Shown piece by piece: positions 9,201-13,353 of a DNA stretch of 13,353 nt (its first letter is position 1; every line of letters begins with the position of its first letter). A program made the translations under genes and the position numbers. Under the pieces are notes generated by a model. It worked only from the letters and a program-made list of their open reading frames with translations, was not told the origin of the DNA and made no database searches. The DNA is taken from assembly GCA_964017145.1 (NCBI GenBank), contig CAXHKQ010000334.1, forward strand, positions 1 through 13,353, read 5' to 3'. The stretch is from Agrocybe praecox. Lineage: Eukaryota > Basidiomycota > Agaricomycetes > Agaricales > Agrocybaceae.

Positions 9201-11063
9201 TCAATAATAATTACAAAAAATAGCATAATAGCGTTCGATCTGCCGAAAACGCTGCTCCGAAATAACATCTCTTTTTTATATTGGTTGATTTTGAGTTCGA
9301 GCGGCAGACATTTTACTAAGCGCTTTCGCATGACCAAGAACATATTCTTCAACCGTGCTTTACTGCTTTCCAGAATTATTTTGTGTATTTTAAAATGTTT
9401 TTCTCGGTAATTGCAAAATTTTGGCGTCTAGAGTGCTCGTCATTCTTGGTGTCTCAATGACCAGTACGAAATTTGAAAAAAATCGATAATATTTTTTTCG
9501 GCTGGGGCGAAACATAGATAACAGTTTGTGTTCATGTTTTGGCTCTTATCGCAATTTGTCCCATTAGAAAGCAGTGATTTTACAAGGAGACGAAAATTGC
9601 TTCAATAAAATTGAAATATCGAACGAACCAAAAGTCCTATCGATGTCAAATTTAGTATATCGTCCTTCAATGGAACTATCATGATTATTGATAAATTATT
9701 TTATCAGAAAGATGTATCCTACTATCAAAAGATACGAATTTTCCAGCCCTACTGTTATATTCCATCACGTCGACTCTTGTAACAAACATAAAAGCAAAAT
9801 TTGAATTCCACAAAGGTGCCATATTTTCTACCCCTCTTTTTCTCTCATGTGTCATCCTGCTCCAGAGCACCATTCATTTATAATTGGTGTATGGAAATTT
9901 ACGAAACAAGGAGCAGCTTTTAGCTCCTTGTTTCTATTGCGTGCGTTGATTAACGAACTTTACATTTGTATATGGAAACTAACGAAAAAAGACGCTACAA
10001 GTTCAGTAGCACCGTTTCAATTTACAGTTTTCTGTTCCGTTCGTTTCAAGAATCGATATGAATGAAATCGAAATGCAAAATCGTTGGACATTTTTCTATA
10101 TGCTATGCTACCAATTTCTAACTGCCTTCGATCGCGATCCTCTCCCCACTCCCAGGCGAGGAACTCTCCAAATCCGCCCGTGGCGTCGGCTCCACCTTCG
10201 CCGAGCAAACGCACAAGCTCGGCCAAACCGGCGCCTTCCAGTCCATCTCGGCCGCCTCGCAGGTCGTTCGCGACGAAATCGACGCCGGCCAGTCCATCAA
10301 CACCAGCGTCTACCGGCGCCCAACCAAACTGCGGCGGCGCGTCGAGCTGCTCGAATCCGATCCGGAGCGTCAGGTGGCGCCCAACGACGAGGCGCTCGGC
10401 ATCGAGCTGCATCGCGACAGCAAGTTCTACCAGTCGTGGGAGAACTTCAAGAACAACAACCAGTACGTGAACAAAGTTCTGGACTGGAAGATCAAGTACG
10501 AGGAGTCGGAGAACCCCGTGATCCGGGCCAGCCGGCTGCTCACCGACAAGGTGACGGACATCATGGGCGGCATGTTCTCGAAGACGGAGCTGAGCGAAAC
10601 GCTGACGGAGATCTGTCGCATCGATCCGCAGTTCACGCAAAAGGACTTTTTGCGCGACTGCGAGCAGGACATCATCCCGAATGTGCTGGAGGCGATGGTG
10701 CGGGGCGAGTTGGAGGTGCTGAAGGACTGGTGCTTCGAGAGCACGTACAATGTGATTGCGACGCCGATTGCGCAGGCGCAGAAGGCGGGCTTCTATTTGG
10801 ACTCGAAGGTGCTGGATATCGAGAATGTCGATTTGGCGATGGGCAAGGTGATGGAGCAGGGACCGGTGCTGATCATCACGTTCCAGACGCAGCAGATCAT
10901 GTGCGTGCGGGATAAGGCGGGCAATGTGGTGGAGGGCGATGCGCAGAAGATCATGCGGGTGAACTATGTGTGGGTGTTGTGCAGGGATCCGGCCGAGTTG
11001 AATCCGAAGGCGGCGTGGCGACTGATGGAGCTGTCGGCGAGCAGTAGTGAGCAGTTTGTGTGA
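3245..11063 (+). CDS. TIM44: Mitochondrial import inner membrane translocase subunit TIM44 (four coding exons)
   Basis: Spliced CDS join(3245..3280,3384..3512,6176..6470,10156..11063), 455 residues. Tim44 is a peripheral protein on the matrix face of the inner mitochondrial membrane. It tethers mtHsp70 to the TIM23 channel so that ATP-driven pulling can bring preproteins in. Seen here: a basic, Ser/Leu-rich N-terminus (residues 1 to about 55) of presequence type, a charged helical stretch (about 65-150), and a C-terminal Tim44-like domain (about 230-455). Signature strings shared with animal Tim44 include DIIPNVLEAM (325-334), LKDWC (342-346), NVDLAMGK (377-384), MEQGPVLIITFQ (386-397), LCRD (428-431) and LNPKAAWRL (435-443), ending in SASSSEQFV. 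All junctions are GT-AG and keep the frame. The family assignment is very secure. The least certain part is the 12-codon first exon. No frameshift or missing segment was seen. Confidence 0.96.
3281..3383 (+). other. TIM44 intron 1 (103 nt, phase 0)
   Basis: A short GT-AG intron of typical dipteran size. It contains a small CAG/CTG run (about 3292-3311), tandem branch-point candidates CTAAC and CTAAT (3338-3346), and a TG-rich rather than pyrimidine-pure tract before the acceptor. Confidence 0.7.
3384..3512 (+). CDS. TIM44: TIM44 coding exon 2 (presequence and linker)
   Basis: This exon encodes residues 13-55, beginning RTNLPRNLRLLRSGF, which is Arg- and Leu-rich with no acidic residue until D28, as expected of a matrix-targeting signal. 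The acceptor is TTCAG at 3379-3383, preceded by a TG-rich tract. A CTAAC branch-point candidate lies at 3338-3342, about 40 nt upstream. The donor is a consensus GTGAGT at 3513. Phase is 0 on both sides. Confidence 0.8.
4246..4864 (-). pseudogene. Mariner transposase relic (stops, frameshifts, deletion)
   Basis: From an ATG at 4864 the frame reads MSAF, a stop, then PNLRHLRKVMLFLFK and SKTSKAEAHR. This matches the N-terminal helix-turn-helix of mariner transposases (the ...AEAHR... element). The middle, including the first catalytic Asp and the HDNARPH-type motif, is not found. At 4457-4407 the frame gives LYSPDLAPSEYY, the third catalytic block, with Glu where mariners have Asp. At 4302-4246 it gives LPKRWSKVVSSNGQEIFM and a stop, the typical C-terminus. 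The three parts lie in order but not in one open frame, so this is a dead copy. Confidence 0.85.
4382..4397. repeat. Short perfect hairpin TCCTCGT-AA-ACGAGGA
   Basis: Seven-bp arms with a two-base loop, within the C-terminal part of the mariner relic. It probably arose by local mutation and does not look like a terminator or regulatory structure. Confidence 0.6.
5160..5551 (+). other. GC-richer island in intron 2 with duplicated CGCCATCTATC boxes
   Basis: This stretch is visibly richer in G/C than its flanks. It holds two related copies of about 33 bp, period 55: one around GCGCCATCTA (5386-5395) and one around CCGCCATCTA (5441-5450), each followed by TCA and an ACGC. The reverse complements TAGATGGCGC and TAGATGGCGG fit the insect CTCF core (YAGRKGGCGC), the second with one mismatch. 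An ATG frame of 91 codons (5276-5551) begins MATERAVWNTFILCVLFTEL, which looks like a signal peptide, but it resembles no protein I recognise and may be chance. The island could be an intronic regulatory element or an old repeat. Confidence 0.35.
6176..6470 (+). CDS. TIM44: TIM44 coding exon 3 (coiled helical N-domain)
   Basis: This exon encodes residues 56-153 plus the first base of codon 154. It opens with HYSTKRPSFFSQFIDNLKQE, which aligns with the YSS...GLLDNVKQE region of vertebrate TIM44. It continues through NKDMKDNIKKFREEAQRLE, a family hallmark, as a charged amphipathic helical stretch. This is the part of Tim44 known to contact mtHsp70 and the TIM23 core. The acceptor is a pyrimidine-rich tract ending CCCAACAG, and the donor is GTGAGT at 6471. 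No in-frame stop occurs. Confidence 0.95.
7200..8497. mobile_element. TA-flanked 1.3-kb DNA transposon-like element, no recognised transposase
   Basis: The left terminus CAGGGAGCGAGGTATGAAGT (from 7200, continuing GTTAC) is repeated inverted at the right end, finishing at 8497. The 25-bp arms differ at one base (GGT versus GGG). TA flanks both ends (7198-7199 and 8498-8499), the target duplication expected of Tc1/mariner-type insertions. The length of 1,298 bp is that of a full Tc1-like element. I found no D-D-E/D transposase motif on either strand, and the longest frames inside have no ATG start. It is therefore a non-autonomous or heavily decayed copy. Near-identical termini beside a non-coding interior suggest movement by a transposase acting in trans. 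Confidence 0.75.
8587..9089. mobile_element. TTAA-flanked MITE (piggyBac-type target duplication)
   Basis: The left end is TTAA (8587-8590) then CAGTAGACGCCCCA. The right end is TGGGGCGTCGACTG then TTAA (9086-9089). The 14-bp terminal inverted repeats have one mismatch, and the flanking C/G pair also matches. TTAA duplication is characteristic of piggyBac-superfamily insertion, although the CAGT start is not the usual piggyBac CCY start. Inside are mirrored 10-mers TACCACGTGA (8789-8798) and TCACGTGGTA (9041-9050), giving subterminal inverted E-box-like CACGTG sites. There is no transposase, and the 495-bp interior is non-coding. It lies about 90 bp beyond the preceding element. Confidence 0.7.
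9890..10010 (+). repeat. Diverged direct repeat (period 81), each copy with a hairpin
   Basis: TATGGAAA followed by ACGAAA occurs at 9890-9906 and again at 9971-9987. The first copy is followed by a perfect 12-bp hairpin, GAAACAAGGAGC (9903-9914) with GCTCCTTGTTTC (9923-9934) and an 8-nt loop. The second is followed by a weaker one, GCTAC (9994-9998) with GTAGC (10006-10010). The unit ends about 145 nt before the exon 4 acceptor. It may be a fragment of a local tandem duplication or MITE. Confidence 0.5.
10156..11063 (+). CDS. TIM44: TIM44 coding exon 4 (C-terminal Tim44-like domain)
   Basis: The split codon G|GC gives Gly154. The exon then encodes residues 155-455 and a TGA stop. It carries VYRRPTKLRRR (205-215), the APNDEALGIELHRDSKFYQSW block (from residue 228) and the whole C-terminal domain. 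In known structures that domain forms a hydrophobic pocket and binds cardiolipin-rich membrane. The acceptor is CCACTCCCAG with a C-rich tract, and a CTAAC branch-point candidate lies at 10118-10122. Synonymous codon choice changes along the exon: mostly C-ending up to about 10380, mostly G-ending after that. The GC-rich sequence leaves long open shadow frames on both strands here, which I do not regard as genes. Confidence 0.97.
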
Positions 11064-11360
11064 GCGGGTTGGAGGAGGGCATGGAGCCTGGATGATACTG
11101 ATGTAATATATATGTGTAATATATATAACGCGAGAGGACGCCGTGTGTGTATGTATAGAAAAGGATATGGAAATTGGATGGTTGTGTTTTTTTTTGTTCG
11201 TTGTCAAAAATCTGTCGCTACATTTCCGAGATACGCCGTTTTCAACAAAAGGTTCGCTGTTTCTGAAATTATTTGGAAATACTAGGAAATGTCTATCTTT
11301 TCAGATGTCGATGTAGGAAACATCATTTAGATAGGTATAAATAAAAAAAATGTTCTTTAA
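11064..11360 (+). other. TIM44 3' UTR (probable extent)
   Basis: An AT-rich stretch after the TGA stop. It contains two copies of TGTAATATA (11102-11110 and 11115-11123), which fit the PUF-protein type UGUANNAUA. It ends around an AATAAA at 11340-11345 followed by a T-rich stretch. The cleavage site itself cannot be seen. Confidence 0.45.
11340..11345 (+). terminator. Candidate poly(A) signal AATAAA for TIM44
   Basis: A canonical hexamer 277 nt after the stop codon, followed by TGTTCTTTAATAAG as a possible downstream U/GU-rich element. It is the first exact AATAAA downstream of the stop that I found. Confidence 0.5.
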
Positions 11361-11412
11361 TAAGCGGAAAATTTCGAGCATCACGAACGAGGTATGCGAG
11401 GTCTCATCATTA

Positions 11413-11862
11413 TGCCGGGAACGCACTAGGGCAGAATCAGACAGAATCAGAACATTTGCAATGCTCACGTTAAAAGCGCACAGCTGATGACCCCAGAATA
11501 AAATTCTGAATTCACAAACGTCACAATCAGCTGAAATGAAAATGCCCAACGCGAGATTCGCTGCACAACTGTTATTGTTTTGATTTTGCGTCTAGCGCGA
11601 AACGCTATGCGTACTACACAGCAACAACCGCGATTACAGCGCCACTAGCGGTTCAGGCCGCAAGCACATATTCAGAAACAATTGCTCGTCAATTGTTTCT
11701 GTTGTTGTCGATTTGCAGGGGTTTTTTCTGGCCCGATTCAATCCCCACAACGGTTTGACAGTCGGATTTCTTCTTCTTTCACCAGAATGTTCCTGATTAA
11801 ATTGTCAAGATCGTATGGAAATTCTGATTCTGTTCTGATTCTGCCCTAGTGCGTTCCCGGCA
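11413..11862. mobile_element. 450-bp TA-flanked MITE with about 40-bp terminal inverted repeats
   Basis: The left end TGCCGGGAACGCACTAGGGC (11413 onward, arm to 11452) is mirrored by the right arm 11822-11862. They differ only by one inserted A between two CAGAATCAGA decamers, so the arms are nearly identical over about 40 bp. TA flanks both sides (11411-11412 and 11863-11864). The interior has no coding frame. It contains a perfect 12-bp hairpin, CAGAAACAATTG (11673-11684) and CAATTGTTTCTG (11690-11701), with loop CTCGT. This is the structure of a non-autonomous DNA element (MITE). The well-matched ends suggest a fairly recent insertion about 70 bp past the candidate poly(A) signal. Confidence 0.85.
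11673..11701. repeat. Perfect 12-bp palindromic hairpin inside the MITE
   Basis: CAGAAACAATTG, loop CTCGT, then CAATTGTTTCTG. It sits near the middle of the 450-bp element and might form a cruciform. Confidence 0.85.
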
Positions 11863-11864
11863 TA

Positions 11865-12347
11865 ACGATTTGTGCAGAATTTTCTTGACAGAAAATACGT
11901 TGTTTTTAAATTCGTTCAAAATCCCATGAAAGCACCATCTTTTTAAATAACATTGAATTCGAAAACCATCAAATAATGTCTTTAGATTTCAAAGATTCAA
12001 CTGGACTTTTCAGGAACAATATGGAAATGAAGACCAAACAACATATTCTAAAATTTGCGTTAATAACACTATGCGACAGGTATCCTGGATCCAGCTTCTC
12101 ACTAAACTTTTCTGGTGCAGATTGCTCCCCTGAAAACTAAATCGAAAAAAAAGTTTGACTTTTCGCTGAAATTTCATAATTTTACGATTTTAATTTTCAG
12201 CACTTTTTGCTCAAGTCACTTACTCATATATCGTATTACGGTAAATTTATAGGAAATCTTTTGATACACAATTGTTGTAAACTACATTACCAATTACCAA
12301 CATTCCTTCTGAACATACGTAGGTCATCAGAACGATATTTAAGTTAC
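11865..12347. other. AT-rich intergenic stretch, no gene seen
   Basis: There is no coding frame with protein-like character. The leftmost part of the downstream foldback element could start in here, because its partner arm runs off the window. Confidence 0.5.
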
Positions 12348-13353
12348 AAATGCCTAACATGTGATAAAATTGTCATAAAATTGCATGAAAATTTAGACAA
12401 TTTTATAACAACAAATCCGAAAGTATAAAATAGAAACGGACTGGATCTTCCGGTTTCTCTTATTATGCTATTAGAGATAACATTGAAGAACCCAAAATTT
12501 CATGTTTCGTCAAAATCTATGACTAGAAAAAAAGTTATAGGCATTTTAATAAAGGTATGCCCAAATGACGAATTTACACTTGAAAAATGAATATTTATCG
12601 AAAATAGTTACTGGATTGGAACTGCGTTCAAAATGATAGATGTAAAGTTGATGGCAATCGAATTCCCGACATTTTTTGTGAACATATATACTTCTTTGCC
12701 GCAATCAGAATTATGATAAAGTCACAAACGAATAAAATAAACACTTCATAATGGTAACATCTTATGACAATGTATCAAAAACTGCAAAATTTAAATTCTT
12801 TAAAATCGAAAACGGACTTGATCGAACGAGAAATCATGTAATGTATAAAGGATTAATTGAACAATACGAACACAAACAGTTCAGGTTCATTTCTTGTATG
12901 AAGCAGTGCTCACATGTTTCCATTCGAGGAAATGTTGATTAAATATGTGGATTTGTTTCTTCGTTTTATCAAATGTTAATATTTTTCAAATCAGATTTTT
13001 TTCGTTTATGACTTTATTATCATTCTGATTGCCGAAGTAAGTTCACAAAACATGTTGGGAATCCAATTACCATCAACTTTGCATATACATATCATTTTGG
13101 AAGCAGTTACAATCCAGTAACTACTTTTGGTGAATGTTCATTGTTTTTGTGTACATTTTTCATTTCTACATACTCTTATTAAAATACCTATAAATCTTTT
13201 ATTTCCACAAAACATGATTTGTTTGTGTTTTGTAATGTTTTTTCTAATCGCTCAATAAGAGAAACCGGAGGATCCAGTCCGTTTTCTAATTTATACGCGC
13301 GGATTTGTCATAAAATTTACTAAATTTGCATGCAATTTTATGACAATGCATTT
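12348..13353. mobile_element. Foldback element with long diverged inverted arms (open at the window end)
   Basis: The left arm (about 12348-12738) and right arm (about 12995-13353) are reverse complements with many substitutions and small indels. The best-matched blocks are ACGGACTGGATCTTCCGGTT (left, from about 12436) against ACGGACTGGATCCTCCGGTT (complement of the right arm), plus TAGTTACTGGATTG and AAAGTTGATGG on both arms. The spacer of about 255 bp holds a 63-codon ATG frame (12751-12942) of unknown nature. The outer part of each arm carries a small hairpin built on TGTCATAAAATT (12371-12410; 13306-13345). This is a foldback or long-inverted-repeat transposon. Its right terminus, and possibly its left one, are not visible, so no target duplication can be called. 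Confidence 0.75.
13306..13345. repeat. Hairpin TGTCATAAAATT / AATTTTATGACA in the right arm
   Basis: Perfect 12-bp arms (13306-13317 and 13334-13345) with a 16-nt spacer. The equivalent in the left arm (12371-12382 and 12399-12410) has one mismatch, so the hairpin is an ancestral part of the foldback arms. Confidence 0.8.

Larger units (their letters stand above)
6471..10155 (+). other. TIM44 intron 3 (3,685 nt, phase 1)
   Basis: An AT-rich GT-AG intron with a strong GTGAGT donor. It contains two transposon-like insertions (7200-8497 and 8587-9089) and a duplicated hairpin unit (9890-10010). In 6480-7197 and 9090-9885 I see AT-rich DNA with no recognisable gene, RNA or repeat structure. Confidence 0.9.

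Noticed and set aside
10058..10915. A 285-codon open frame on the + strand overlapping exon 4
   Set aside because: It is in another frame of the same GC-rich exon, Arg/Ala/Gly/His-rich and of low complexity. It starts in the intron upstream of the acceptor.
10017..11207. A 396-codon open frame on the - strand across exon 4
   Set aside because: It lies exactly antisense to the conserved TIM44 exon and is rich in Leu/Arg/His, as expected from a GC-rich complementary frame. It has no recognisable domain. The + strand frame explains the sequence.
12751..12942. A 63-codon ATG frame in the spacer of the foldback element as a gene
   Set aside because: It is short and AT-rich with no recognisable motif. 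I kept it only as part of the element description.

Overview
The window is eukaryotic nuclear DNA, most likely from a dipteran and plausibly a mosquito. The reasons are GC-rich coding exons set in AT-rich introns, arthropod-style splice sites, abundant CA/TG microsatellite, and several small TA- and TTAA-flanked transposon relics. The species call is inference. Nothing prokaryotic was seen: no operons, no CRISPR array and no tRNA or rRNA.

Only one gene can be supported: TIM44, on the + strand. It encodes the matrix-side subunit of the mitochondrial TIM23 import motor that anchors mtHsp70. I read four coding exons, 3245-3280, 3384-3512, 6176-6470 and 10156-11063, joined in frame (phases 0, 0 and 1) into a 455-residue protein. 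This agrees with the usual length of about 450. Exons 1 and 2 carry the basic mitochondrial presequence, exon 3 the coiled helical segment, and exon 4 the whole cardiolipin-binding Tim44-like domain. A candidate poly(A) signal lies about 280 bases after the stop.

Region by region. 1-1250: CA/TG-rich intergenic DNA with no gene. 1254-2107: a GC-rich block that reads on the - strand like an untranslated first exon of a divergent neighbour (weak). 2108-3244: upstream DNA and probable TIM44 promoter and 5' UTR. Intron 2 (3513-6175): a decayed mariner transposon on the - strand (4180-5035) and a GC-richer island with duplicated CCATCTATC boxes (about 5160-5550). Intron 3 (6471-10155): a 1.3-kb TA-flanked element with 25-bp terminal inverted repeats (7200-8497), a TTAA-flanked MITE of about 0.5 kb (8587-9089), and a duplicated hairpin unit (9890-10010). 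Downstream of the gene: a clean 450-bp TA-flanked MITE (11413-11862) and a large foldback element (from about 12348 past the window end).

I found no convincing undescribed multi-gene system. The interest is in the dense set of structurally different transposable-element relics in and beside one housekeeping gene. Three of them have intact-looking ends and no transposase that I recognise.
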